Assembly (NCBI GenBank): GCA_016875015.1
Contig: VGSJ01000023.1
Coordinates: 1 to 37,442 of the forward strand
DNA length: 37,442 bases
Direction: 5' to 3'
DNA from: Deltaproteobacteria bacterium
Lineage (GTDB): Bacteria; Desulfobacterota; Desulfobaccia; Desulfobaccales; 0-14-0-80-60-11
The position numbers and the translations under genes were made by a program. Shown one piece after another: positions 18,242 to 26,933 of the stretch; the first letter of the stretch is position 1; every line of letters starts with the position of its first letter. Under the pieces are notes generated by a model. The model was given only the letters and a program-made list of their open reading frames with translations, did no database searches and was not told the origin of the DNA.

Positions 18242-18880
18242 GTGATCCGGGTCCTCCTCGCCGACGACCACGACATTGTGCGGGCCGGCCTGCGCCGCCT
18301 CGTGGAAGACTGCGGCGACATGGAGGTAGTGGCCGAAGCCGCAGACGGCCAGGAGGCCCTGCGCCAGGTTCAAGACAACTCGCCGGAGGTGGCGGTCATC
18401 GATATTTCCATGCCCGGTCTGGACGGCCTGGAAGTCGTCAGCCGGCTGCGCCTCTCCCACCCGAAACTGCCCATCCTCATCCTCACCATGCACGAAGAGG
18501 AGCAGTATGTGGTCCGGGCCATTGAGGCCGGAGCCATGGGGTACATCACCAAACGGTCGGCCCCGGAGCTGCTGGTGAAAGCCATTCGCAAGGTGCATGC
18601 CGGCGGGCGCTTCCTTACTGATGCCGCCGCCGAGGCCCTGGCGCTGCGCCTGGCCAGGGGCGCCCAGGGCTGCTCCCCCCTGGATTCCCTGTCCACCAGG
18701 GAAATCCAGGTTCTCCGGTACCTGGCCCTGGGTAAGACGGTCCGGGAGATTGCCGAGGCCTACTACCTGAGCCCCAAGACCGTGGATACTTATCGCGCCC
18801 GCCTGCTGAAAAAGCTCAACCTGCGGAACAACGCCGAGCTGTCGCGTTTTGCCCTTCAGAACAAGCTGGTGGATCTTTGA
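18242..18880 (+). CDS. NarL/FixJ-family response regulator
   Basis: A 212-residue transcription factor. The receiver has D8-D9 and phosphoacceptor D54 (VAVIDISMPG), and the LuxR-type helix-turn-helix lies in the last 65 residues (STREIQVLRYLALGKTVREI; YYLSPKTVDTYRARLLKKL). I chose the GTG at 18242, which immediately follows the kinase stop and has GGAG 9 bases upstream. An in-frame ATG at 18221 overlapping the kinase would add seven residues and cannot be excluded. It is the cognate partner of the HisKA_3 kinase at 16555. Its targets are unknown. Confidence 0.93.
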   Translation: MIRVLLADDHDIVRAGLRRLVEDCGDMEVVAEAADGQEALRQVQDNSPEVAVIDISMPGLDGLEVVSRLRLSHPKLPILILTMHEEEQYVVRAIEAGAMGYITKRSAPELLVKAIRKVHAGGRFLTDAAAEALALRLARGAQGCSPLDSLSTREIQVLRYLALGKTVREIAEAYYLSPKTVDTYRARLLKKLNLRNNAELSRFALQNKLVDL

Positions 18881-18884
18881 AGCC

Positions 18885-19103
18885 CGGCCGCCACTCCCAC
18901 TGTAAGAAAATTTCTGACAAAAGAATCATAGATTGCCCGATTTCCATTCTTGCCGCTTCCCGGTATGCTTCCTCAATGTCTATCCCTGCAGTCTTTGCCG
19001 GATTGCATTCAACTAAATAGCGCTCGTCTTTTGTCGGGGTGTACCCAGGTGAGCGCCCGGGGCGGACACGCAGGTTCGTCCCGGCACCGAAAATCTGCAG
19101 CAT
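18885..19103 (-). pseudogene. Possible remnant of an unidentified gene
   Basis: In the gap between two plus-strand genes the minus strand stays open for about 70 codons. The encoded sequence looks protein-like (for example YLVECNPAKTAGIDIEEAY and REAARMEIGQSMILL). Base composition is less GC-rich than the neighbours. There is no SD before its ATG at 19103, and the frame continues meaninglessly into the antisense of the regulator gene, so any gene here is truncated. I do not recognise the family, and chance remains a real alternative. Confidence 0.3.
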
Positions 19104-19128
19104 AATATTGCTTGAAAAGGAACCGCCT

Positions 19129-20682
19129 ATGAAGACCGTAGCCGAGAAGATCCGGGAGTTGAAGGAGAAGGAGGGGCAAATCAAGTCCATGGGTGGGGCC
19201 AAGGCGGTGGAGAAGCAGCGTTTAAGCGGCAAGCTCACCGCCCGGGAGCGTCTGGACCTGTTCTTTGACCCGGGGACCTTCCGGGAAACCGATATCTTTG
19301 TGAAGCACCGGTGCGTCAACTTCGGCATGGAGCAGGTGGAGATCCCGGCGGACGGGGTGGTCACGGGCTTTGGCCGGGTGAACGGCCGGCCGGTGTTCGC
19401 CTTTGCCCAGGACTTCACCAGCCGCGCCGGGTCGTTGGGGGAGATGCACAGCAAGAAGATCTGCAAGGTCATGGACCTGGCCCTGAAGGCCGGGGCGCCG
19501 TTCGTGGGGTTCAACGACTCCGGCGGGGCCCGCATCCAGGAGGGCGTGGACTCGCTTTCCGCCTACGGGCAGATTTTCTACCGGAACGCCATCGCCTCCG
19601 GGGTTATCCCCCAGATCTCCGCCATCATGGGTCCCACCGCCGGGGGCGCGGTCTACTCCCCGGCCATGACGGACTTCATCTTCATGGTGAAGAACACCTC
19701 GTACATGTTCATCACCGGGCCCGACGTCATCAAGAGCGTCACCGGGGAGGAGATCAGCTTCGAGGACCTGGGCGGCGCCATGGCCCACAACACGAAGTCC
19801 GGCGTGGCCCACTTCGCCTGCGAGTCCGACGCCGACGCCATCGACCAGATCAAGCGCCTCTTAAGCTTTTTGCCCAACAATAATATGGAAGACCCGCCGA
19901 TCACGCCCTCTGGCGACCCGGCCGGCCGCGAGGCGCCGGAGTTGGACGCCATCATCCCGGACGACCCGCGCGCCTCCTACGACATGCACGACGTCATCCG
20001 CGCCATCGTGGACGACGGGGATTTCTTCGAGCCCCACGCCCTTTTTGCGGGCAACATGGTGGTGGCCCTGGCGCGTATGGGCGGCCGGCCCGTCGGCATC
20101 ATCGCCAACAACCCCAGCGTGCTGGCGGGCTGCCTGGACGTTGACGCGGCGGACAAGGCCACGCGGTTCATCCGGTTTTGCGACGCCTTCAATATTCCGC
20201 TTTTGACCATCGCCGACGTGCCCGGGTACCTGCCCGGCAGCGACCAGGAGTGGCAGGGCATCATCCGGCACGGGGCGAAGCTCCTGTGGTGCTACTCCGA
20301 GGCCACGGTGCCCAAGCTCACGTTGGTGACCCGGAAGGACTACGGGGGGTCGTACCTGGCCATGTGCTCCCAGGACCTGGGCGCGGACATGGTCCTCGCC
20401 TGGCCCACCGCCGAGATCGCGGTGATGGGGGCCTCCGGCGCGGCCAACGTCATCTTCCGGAAAGAGATCAACGCGGCCGCGGACCCCGTGGCCAAGCGGG
20501 CTGAGATCATCGAGAATTACGAGAACCTGCTCTACAACCCTTACATTGCCGCGTCCCGGGGGTTTGTGGACCAGGTGATCGCGCCCCGGGAGAGCCGGCC
20601 GCGGCTCATCGAGGCCCTGGAGATCCTGAGCACCAAGCGGGAGACCCTGCCGGCCAAGAAGCACGGCAATATTCCGGTTTAG
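19129..20682 (+). CDS. Carboxyltransferase (transcarboxylase 12S / MmdA / PccB family)
   Basis: A 517-residue crotonase-fold carboxyltransferase acting on propionyl-CoA/methylmalonyl-CoA or a similar acyl-CoA. Family segments are clear: GGARIQEGVDSL and GPTAGGAVYSPAMTD in the N half; PGYLPGSDQEW, DYGGSYLAM and WPTAEIAVMGA in the C half. The ATG at 19129 is preceded by AAAGGA; an upstream ATG at 19039 lacks support. Downstream genes encode a tiny subunit and a 5S/biotin-carrier fusion. No biotin carboxylase and no membrane decarboxylase beta subunit occur in the window. The set therefore best fits methylmalonyl-CoA:pyruvate transcarboxylase of the propionate pathway. Propionyl-CoA carboxylase with a distant biotin carboxylase is the alternative. 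Confidence 0.9.
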   Translation: MKTVAEKIRELKEKEGQIKSMGGAKAVEKQRLSGKLTARERLDLFFDPGTFRETDIFVKHRCVNFGMEQVEIPADGVVTGFGRVNGRPVFAFAQDFTSRAGSLGEMHSKKICKVMDLALKAGAPFVGFNDSGGARIQEGVDSLSAYGQIFYRNAIASGVIPQISAIMGPTAGGAVYSPAMTDFIFMVKNTSYMFITGPDVIKSVTGEEISFEDLGGAMAHNTKSGVAHFACESDADAIDQIKRLLSFLPNNNMEDPPITPSGDPAGREAPELDAIIPDDPRASYDMHDVIRAIVDDGDFFEPHALFAGNMVVALARMGGRPVGIIANNPSVLAGCLDVDAADKATRFIRFCDAFNIPLLTIADVPGYLPGSDQEWQGIIRHGAKLLWCYSEATVPKLTLVTRKDYGGSYLAMCSQDLGADMVLAWPTAEIAVMGASGAANVIFRKEINAAADPVAKRAEIIENYENLLYNPYIAASRGFVDQVIAPRESRPRLIEALEILSTKRETLPAKKHGNIPV

Positions 20683-20787
20683 CCGTTAGCAGGTAGCAGG
20701 TAGCAGGTAGCAAAAGCTTAAAAGCCGTTTGGCAATCAGCCAAAGCGCGATCTGGTTGGGCTTGATTTTTCCTAACTGCTAACGGCT
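20681..20787 (+). repeat. Intergenic inverted repeat with tandem heptamers
   Basis: AGCCGTTAGCAG at 20681-20692 (starting inside the carboxyltransferase stop codon) is perfectly complementary to CTGCTAACGGCT at 20776-20787. Just inside the left arm lie tandem GGTAGCA units, and beyond the right arm CTAACTG units. In the mRNA this could fold into a long-range stem between two subunit genes. No T-run follows, so it is not a typical terminator. Confidence 0.5.
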
Positions 20788-20818
20788 AACTGCTAACTGC
20801 TGAAAAAGGAGATCATCC

Positions 20819-21022
20819 ATGTCCATCACACCCCAGGTTCTGGCGGCCATCAGCGGGGCCATCGCGGCCTATATCGCCGACGAGGAGTCTTGTCAAGCCG
20901 CGGCTGCGGGTATGGCGGCCCCGGCCCCGGCCCCGGCCCCGCCGCTGAATCTCTGGGCCCTGGCCGGGCGTCAGGAGGCCATGCAGCTGAGGCTCTTGAT
21001 GCAACGCCGGAGTTTGAGGTAG
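20819..21022 (+). CDS. Small transcarboxylase/decarboxylase-associated subunit
   Basis: A 67-residue protein with an N-terminal helix (MSITPQVLAAISGAIAAYI), an Ala/Pro linker of repeated AP units, and a C-terminal motif of the form W-A-L-A-G-R-x-E-x-M. This layout recurs in very small proteins encoded beside methylmalonyl-CoA decarboxylase and acyl-CoA carboxylase genes, where they are called delta/epsilon-like or assembly subunits. I infer that it helps hold the complex together. It lacks the biotin-attachment Lys motif, so it is not the carrier. AAGGAG sits 8 bases before the ATG. It lies between the 12S-like and 5S-like genes. Confidence 0.75.
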   Translation: MSITPQVLAAISGAIAAYIADEESCQAAAAGMAAPAPAPAPPLNLWALAGRQEAMQLRLLMQRRSLR

Positions 21023-21024
21023 GA

Positions 21025-21079
21025 GTAGGGCGGCCGTCCCCGGCCGCCAAGTGAAGGCGGGCGAGGACGCCCGCCCTAC
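21025..21079. repeat. Long imperfect GC-rich palindrome (GTAGGGCGG...CCCGCCCTAC)
   Basis: GTAGGGCGG at the left pairs with CCCGCCCTAC at 21070-21079. An inner pair, CGTCCCCGGCCGCC with GGCGGGCGAGGACG, extends the hairpin with a few mismatches. It lies between the small subunit and the 5S-like gene, and is related to the copies at 6141 and 23071. Confidence 0.6.
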
Positions 21080-21108
21080 AAACCGAAAACCGAAAACAGG
21101 AGTCATAT

Positions 21109-23046
21109 ATGGCCGGAAAAAATCCCATCAAATTCACCGACACCACCTTTAGGGACGGTCACCAGTCGCTGTTGGCCACCCGCATGCGTTCCGAGGACAT
21201 CATTCCCTTCATGGAGCGCATGGACCAGATGGGCTATTTTGCCATCGAGGTTTGGGGGGGCGCCACCTTCGACACCACCCACCGTTTTCTGGGGGACGAC
21301 CCCTGGGAGCGGATCCGCACCATCAAGGGGATCCTCAAGAAGACCCCCACCATGATGCTCTTGCGCGGCCAGAACCTGGTGGGGTACCGGAACTACGCCG
21401 ACGATCTTACCTACCGGTTCGTGCGCTACGCCGCCGAGTCCGGGGTGGACATCTTCCGGGTGTTCGACGCCTTAAACGACATGCGCAACTGGGAAGTGGC
21501 GGTCAAGGCCCTGATGGACGCCAAGAAGGAGGGCCTCATGGCCCACTTCCAGGCCGCGGTGTGCTACTCCCTGACCCAGCGGCGCATGGGCGGGCCCATC
21601 TTCAACCTGGACTACTACGTCAACTTTGCCAAGACGTCCGAGGACATGGGGGCCGACTCGGTGGTCTTGAAGGACATGGCCGGGATGTGCTCCCCCAACG
21701 ACGCCTACGCCATCATCAAGGGGATGAAGGAGACCATCAAGATCCCGGTGGAGTTCCACACCCACTACACCTCCGGCTCCGGCTCCATGAGCTACTTCAA
21801 GGCCATCGAGGCCGGGGTGGACGTGCTGGACACGTGTCTGTCGCCCTTTGCGCTGCGGACCTCCCAGCCGGCCATCGAGCCGCTCCTGGTGGCGGTGGAG
21901 GGCACCGACCGGGAAACCGACATGGACCTGGCCAAGTTGATCGAGATCGGCTACGACCTGGAGAAGGTGGCGGTAAAGTACCGGGACCTGCTGGACACCT
22001 CCAAGATGGCCCAGATCGACACCGGGGTGCTCCTGCACCAGATCCCCGGGGGGATGTACTCCAACCTGGTGAACCAGCTCAAAGAGCTGGATGCGTTGGA
22101 CCGGATTCACGAGGTGATGGATGACCTGCCCCAAACCCGGCAAGAGCTGGGGTTCCCGCCGCTGGTGACCCCCACCAGTCAGATCGTGGGGATCCAGGCG
22201 GTGATGAATGTGTTGTTCGGGCGCTATAACAAGGTGACGGCCGAGACCCAAGGCCTGGCCTACGGCCTGTACGGCAAGACCCCGGCCCCCATGGATAGGG
22301 AGGTGCAGAAGCACATCCTCAAGGGCTACGAGCGGGGCGAGACGCCCACCACCGGACGCCCCGGGGACATCCTGGCGCCGGAGTGGGACAAGGCGGTGGC
22401 GGACACCAAGTCCATTGCCAAGAGCGAAGGCGACATCCTGATCTACGCCCTGTACCCCACCACGGGCATGCGCTTCCTCAAGTGGAAATACGGGCTGGAG
22501 TCCATCCCCGCCGAGGTCAAGGGCAAGAGCCTCGAGCAGATCGCCCTGGAAGACGAAGTCTACCTGACCATCAAGCAGAAGAATCTCTTCGCCAAGGTCA
22601 AGGAGCATCTGGACACGCTGTCCCAGGCGGCGCCGGAGAAGGGCCCGGGGCTGCGGGACTTCAACGTCTTCGTGGACGGGCAGTACTACCAGGTGGAGGT
22701 GGAATGCACCTCCGGGGCCCCGGTGATCACCGGGGTGGCCCCTAGAGCCGGCGTCTCGCCGGCGGTCGCGCCGGCCCCGGCGCCCAAGCCCGCGGCGGCC
22801 CCGGCCGCGGCGGCCAGCCTGGCGGCCGGGGACGTGCCGTTGCGCGCCCCCATGCCCGGGATGATCATCAGCTACGCGGTCAAGGTGGGGGATGCGGTCA
22901 AGACCGGGGACCTGATCTGCGTGCTGGAGGCCATGAAGATGCAGAACTCGCTGCCGGCCCCGGCCGCCGGCGTGGTCAAGGCCATCAACTTCGAGCCCGG
23001 CGCTTCCGTCGCCAAAGACGCCACCATCCTGGTGATCGGCAAGTAG
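21109..23046 (+). CDS. Transcarboxylase 5S / pyruvate carboxylase B-type carboxyltransferase fused to a biotin carrier domain
   Basis: A 645-residue protein. A DRE-TIM barrel (about 5-300) has FTDTTFRDGHQSLLATR, the metal-ligand segment EFHTHYTSG and VLKDMAG, whose Lys matches the carbamylated active-site Lys of this family. The PYC_OADA helical domain follows (about 300-540), then an Ala/Pro linker (about 550-575) and a biotinyl domain with EAMKM, K610 being the attachment site. The reaction is carboxyl transfer between biotin and pyruvate/oxaloacetate. Fusion of 5S and 1.3S parts is also seen in OadA and PycB. Pairing with a 12S-like subunit points to transcarboxylase. AGGAG precedes the ATG by 7 bases. 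Confidence 0.92.
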   Translation: MAGKNPIKFTDTTFRDGHQSLLATRMRSEDIIPFMERMDQMGYFAIEVWGGATFDTTHRFLGDDPWERIRTIKGILKKTPTMMLLRGQNLVGYRNYADDLTYRFVRYAAESGVDIFRVFDALNDMRNWEVAVKALMDAKKEGLMAHFQAAVCYSLTQRRMGGPIFNLDYYVNFAKTSEDMGADSVVLKDMAGMCSPNDAYAIIKGMKETIKIPVEFHTHYTSGSGSMSYFKAIEAGVDVLDTCLSPFALRTSQPAIEPLLVAVEGTDRETDMDLAKLIEIGYDLEKVAVKYRDLLDTSKMAQIDTGVLLHQIPGGMYSNLVNQLKELDALDRIHEVMDDLPQTRQELGFPPLVTPTSQIVGIQAVMNVLFGRYNKVTAETQGLAYGLYGKTPAPMDREVQKHILKGYERGETPTTGRPGDILAPEWDKAVADTKSIAKSEGDILIYALYPTTGMRFLKWKYGLESIPAEVKGKSLEQIALEDEVYLTIKQKNLFAKVKEHLDTLSQAAPEKGPGLRDFNVFVDGQYYQVEVECTSGAPVITGVAPRAGVSPAVAPAPAPKPAAAPAAAASLAAGDVPLRAPMPGMIISYAVKVGDAVKTGDLICVLEAMKMQNSLPAPAAGVVKAINFEPGASVAKDATILVIGK

Positions 23047-23070
23047 GAAATTTTAAGCATATCAGTGGCC

Positions 23071-23097
23071 TAGGGGCGGGGTTAAAACCCGCCCCTA
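23071..23097. repeat. Perfect short palindrome, third copy of the GC-rich family
   Basis: TAGGGGCGGG (23071-23080) and CCCGCCCCTA (23088-23097) form a perfect 10-base stem with a 7-base loop, 25 bases after a stop codon. It may also act as a 3' mRNA stabiliser. The rest of the convergent gap to 23306 holds one 7-base-pair hairpin (23254-23278, CCTGCTC/GAGCAGG) without a T-run. Confidence 0.6.
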
Positions 23098-23306
23098 CCC
23101 GCGGCGCCCGGAGCAGGCAGGGGGTGCCAAGCCCAGGTCCTTTTCGGCTTGTGACACAGTAGTACTAAAAGTTTAAGTTGGGGCGGGGAGGGCGTCGCCA
23201 CGCCAACGGCTTTTCCAAGTTTACGGGTGTACCGACGGCCCAGGCGCGACGGACCTGCTCTCCGAAAACTGGAGCAGGAAACCTTCAAACAAATTTGTGC
23301 GCCAGA

Positions 23307-26300
23307 TTAAACCCATTGGAATAAAGACTCTGGTTCTGAAAAAATTTTCAGGCAAATATCAACTACTTCCGGATCATATAAGACTCCCCGGTTCCGGGAA
23401 ATCTCTTCCAGAGCCTTTTCTAGCCCTAAAGCCGACCGGTAGGGCCGGTGGGAGGCCATAGCCTCCACCACATCCGCCACCGCCAGGATCTTGGCCTCCT
23501 GGGTAATGTCCTCACCCGAAATACCCATGGGATATCCCGAACCGTTCACCCGTTCATGGTGCTGGAGAATGCCTTGAGCCACCGTGTAGGGGAAGTCTAT
23601 GTCTTTGATAATCTCGTATCCCAGCCGCGCATGGTCTTTAATTAGACTAAACTCCGTCTCACTGAGTTTGCCCGGCTTGCTCAGAATTTCGGCGGGAATA
23701 GATATCTTGCCGATATCGTGCAGGCACCCCAGGACTCGCATGCCCTCGAGCCGCTCCGAGGAAAACCCCATTTCCCGGGCAATGGCGCAGGCCAACTGCG
23801 CCACCCGCTGCTGATGCCCGGCGGTATAGGGATCTCGCATCTCCACGATACCGGCTACTGCCGACACTGTCCCCTCCAAGGCCTCTCGCAATTTTTCCAG
23901 GCTCTGGCGCGCCTCGGCCTCGGCCCGCTGGCGTCCTTCGTCCGTCCGCAAGGACCAGATGCCGAAGGCGACCTCTCCGGCCAGTTCCTCCAGGAGGCTG
24001 ACTTCTTCAGAGTCAAAAGCTTCTGAATCCCGCCCGAAGATATCCAGGATGCCGATGGTTTTTCCATCGACGATCAACGGCAACGCAATAATGACGTTAA
24101 ACTCCCGCCGGCGCAATTTCTCCTGCCATGGGGCCAAAGCCGGGGCATGGAGAAGATCTCTGGCTAACTGGGTCTGGCCGGTTTTGATGGCCATGCCGCC
24201 GGGGCCTTGCCCGAGTTCATCCTCTCCCCAGGTGATTTTCAGCCAGTCAGGATTTTCATCCCCGCTTCCCGCATAAGCAGCCGGGACCACCGACTTGGCC
24301 TCATCCATCCGGGCAAATCCCACCCAGGCCAGGGGATAGCCACCCTCTTGCACGATGATCCGGCAGACGTCGGTTAAGAAATCCTGCTCATGAGTGGCAC
24401 GCGCCAGCGCCTGGTTGCAGGCGCTCAACGCCCGGAGGGCCCGGGTAGTCCGGGAAAGTTTCTCTTCTGCATCTTTGCGGTCAGTGACATCAAACAGGAT
24501 GCCGCTGACATGGTCAATTTTGCCGGAGGAGTCCTTGAATATCTGGAGCAAGTCATGGATCCAACGAATTTCCCCATCCTTTTTCCGGATTCGATACTCC
24601 CACTCAAAAGACTGGTCAGATTGCCGGGTTGCCAGGAAATTCCGCCGGACATCAGTCAGGTCTTCCGGCAGGATGAGGTCTTTCCAGGTTAACGTGCGGG
24701 TGGTAAAGTCTTCCTGGCTATAGCCGGTCAAGGCTTCAACTTTCTGATCGAAGAAATCCATACTCCAATCGGCATATCCTTTAAACACCACCGCCGGGAC
24801 CTGGTTCATCAGCAGGCGGTACTTCGCTTCGCTCTGCCGCAGGGCTTCCTCCGCCTGTTGATTAACCAGGGAAACGGTAGCCAACTCGGCGAAGCCGGCC
24901 GCAAGATTGGCATCGTCCTCGCTGAACCCCCCGGGTTTATTGGCCAGCCCCAAGAGCCCCAAGATTTTTCCTCCCGCCTGCAGGGGGGCAAACAAGATGT
25001 TGTCCAGTCCTAAAGGACCTCCCGGCGGCAGCGGCGCCTCCTCGCGGTGGTTCAGGTCATTGTAAAAGATCGGACTCCCCCGGCCATAAGCCTCCTCCTG
25101 AAGCCCGGAGACCGGCGTGGGGAGGCTCGGTTCACCCGCACCCGGCGCCTCTCCGAAGTCACTGAAGACCACCAGGTCCCCCTGCCCATCTTCCGGGTGC
25201 AGGGCCACATAACCGGTCGTGGCGCCGATCAGCGACTTGCAGAGCGTGAAGATGTCTTTAACCGCGGCCTCAGAGGAGGGTTTACTTAAGACTACCTGGG
25301 AAGCCTTCAGCAAGGCCCTGGACTCCGTCTGGCACTGAATGGATGCCCCCAGGGCATTTAACAGTTTTGCTTCGGTGCGCTTGAGCTGGGTAATGTCCGC
25401 GATGATATGGACCGCACCGGTGAGATTCCCGGCCTCATCCAGGATGGGATCCACCGCCACCTTAAACCAGCCCTCGCCCACCGGCAGGATTAATTCTTCC
25501 CTCTGACGCGACTGCCGCAGACGTTCCAAGGGACAGCCGCCGATGGGTCCGTGCGTGTTGTGAACCACTTCCCAGCAGCGTCGCCCGATGATCTCGGGGA
25601 TGGGCTTCCCCACCAGGTCGGCCATGGCCTGATTGCATTGCAGCATCCGGCCCTCCAGGTCCAGCAGGAACAGGGCGTCGCCGATGGCATCGAAGGTGGT
25701 GCGCCACTTTTGGGCCGCAGTGCGCAGTCCCTCCTCGGCCTGCCGGCGCGCGGTGATATCTTCTCCCGAAGAGACGACGCCGATGATCTGAGCGGATTGA
25801 TCTCGGATGACGGCATTGTGGAAGGCAATGATGCGTCGCTCTCCGGTCTTAGTCACTACCGGATTCTCATAGCATTCCACCGGCTCAATGTCGCCGGCCA
25901 TAAGTTTTTGAAAAACCGCTTTGACTTCGTTGCATACATCTGGGGGCAAACATACCTCAAACCAGTTCTGTCCCAAGATCTCCTGCTCTTCGTATCCTAA
26001 AATCTCACAGCCCCTTTTGTTAATCAGGGTTATTCGGCCGGCCGCGTCCAGAACCACAAACGCCACGCCCGCGATATCCAGGTATTGCTGCGCCTGGTCC
26101 CGCTCCTTATGTAACGCCTCCTCCGCCCGCTTGCGCTCGCTGATATCCCGGGCAATGGACAGCACCGCGGGCTGGCCCTGGAGGTCCATCAGGCGGCTGC
26201 TGCACTCGGTAGGGATAATCCGCCCGTCCCGGGTGATGATCTCCGTTTCAAACACGAAACGGCCCGTGGCCCGGAGTTGTTCCAGGATCTCAGCCCGCCG

Positions 26301-26933
26301 GGCGACATACTCCGGAGAGACCACGTCGCGCACGGTGAGGTGCAGCAGTTCTTCCCGGGTGTAGCCCAGGCGGCGGCAGGCCTCCTCATTCACCTCCAGC
26401 AGGCGTCCTTCCAGGTCGCTGATGAAGATGGCATCCGAGGCGGCGTGAAACAGGGTCCGGTAGCGGTATTCGGCATCCTGCACTGCTTGGGTGCGTTCCT
26501 GGACCGCTTCTTCCAGGTGGCCCCGCTCCCGGCGGAGCGCGTGCTTCGCGGCCCGGAGCCTCAGCATGACCCCGAGCTTGGCGGCCAGTTCGACACTGTC
26601 GATGGGCTTGGCGATGAAGTCGTCGGCCCCGGCTTCCAGCCCCCGGGCCTTCAGTGCGGAGGCGGCCCGGGGCGCGGTCACCAGGATGACGTGGATGGAC
26701 GCGGTCCGGGGATCGGCTTTGAGCCGGCGGCACATCTCGATGCCGTCCAGGCCCGGCATCTCCACGTCGATGAGGGCGCCGTCGCAGGGCTCGGACGCGG
26801 CCAACTCCAGGCCGGCCTCGGCGCCCGGCGCGGCCAGCAGCTTGATGTCCGGCAGATGGGCCGCCAGCAATTGCGAAAGGACTAAGAGGTTATCGGGCCG
26901 GTCGTCCACGGCCAGGAGCACCGCAACGGTCAT
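23307..26933 (-). CDS. Multi-sensor response regulator with HD-GYP cyclic-di-GMP phosphodiesterase output
   Basis: A 1208-residue cytoplasmic protein. Apparent order: receiver (about 3-125, phospho-Asp in ALIDVEMPG), coiled coil, PAS (155-280), PAS (285-405), PAS (410-530), GAF (555-690), PAS (705-825), GAF (830-985), coiled coil, HD-GYP (about 1010-1200). The output has H1072-D1073 in LHDIGKISIP, HHE at 1125-1127 and GYP at 1133-1135, so c-di-GMP hydrolysis is expected. Six sensory modules plus a receiver imply integration of several signals. The ATG overlaps the stop of a small upstream ORF (ATGA). The cluster lies downstream of the qmoC terminator on the same strand. Confidence 0.93.
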   Translation of the reverse strand: MTVAVLLAVDDRPDNLLVLSQLLAAHLPDIKLLAAPGAEAGLELAASEPCDGALIDVEMPGLDGIEMCRRLKADPRTASIHVILVTAPRAASALKARGLEAGADDFIAKPIDSVELAAKLGVMLRLRAAKHALRRERGHLEEAVQERTQAVQDAEYRYRTLFHAASDAIFISDLEGRLLEVNEEACRRLGYTREELLHLTVRDVVSPEYVARRAEILEQLRATGRFVFETEIITRDGRIIPTECSSRLMDLQGQPAVLSIARDISERKRAEEALHKERDQAQQYLDIAGVAFVVLDAAGRITLINKRGCEILGYEEQEILGQNWFEVCLPPDVCNEVKAVFQKLMAGDIEPVECYENPVVTKTGERRIIAFHNAVIRDQSAQIIGVVSSGEDITARRQAEEGLRTAAQKWRTTFDAIGDALFLLDLEGRMLQCNQAMADLVGKPIPEIIGRRCWEVVHNTHGPIGGCPLERLRQSRQREELILPVGEGWFKVAVDPILDEAGNLTGAVHIIADITQLKRTEAKLLNALGASIQCQTESRALLKASQVVLSKPSSEAAVKDIFTLCKSLIGATTGYVALHPEDGQGDLVVFSDFGEAPGAGEPSLPTPVSGLQEEAYGRGSPIFYNDLNHREEAPLPPGGPLGLDNILFAPLQAGGKILGLLGLANKPGGFSEDDANLAAGFAELATVSLVNQQAEEALRQSEAKYRLLMNQVPAVVFKGYADWSMDFFDQKVEALTGYSQEDFTTRTLTWKDLILPEDLTDVRRNFLATRQSDQSFEWEYRIRKKDGEIRWIHDLLQIFKDSSGKIDHVSGILFDVTDRKDAEEKLSRTTRALRALSACNQALARATHEQDFLTDVCRIIVQEGGYPLAWVGFARMDEAKSVVPAAYAGSGDENPDWLKITWGEDELGQGPGGMAIKTGQTQLARDLLHAPALAPWQEKLRRREFNVIIALPLIVDGKTIGILDIFGRDSEAFDSEEVSLLEELAGEVAFGIWSLRTDEGRQRAEAEARQSLEKLREALEGTVSAVAGIVEMRDPYTAGHQQRVAQLACAIAREMGFSSERLEGMRVLGCLHDIGKISIPAEILSKPGKLSETEFSLIKDHARLGYEIIKDIDFPYTVAQGILQHHERVNGSGYPMGISGEDITQEAKILAVADVVEAMASHRPYRSALGLEKALEEISRNRGVLYDPEVVDICLKIFSEPESLFQWV

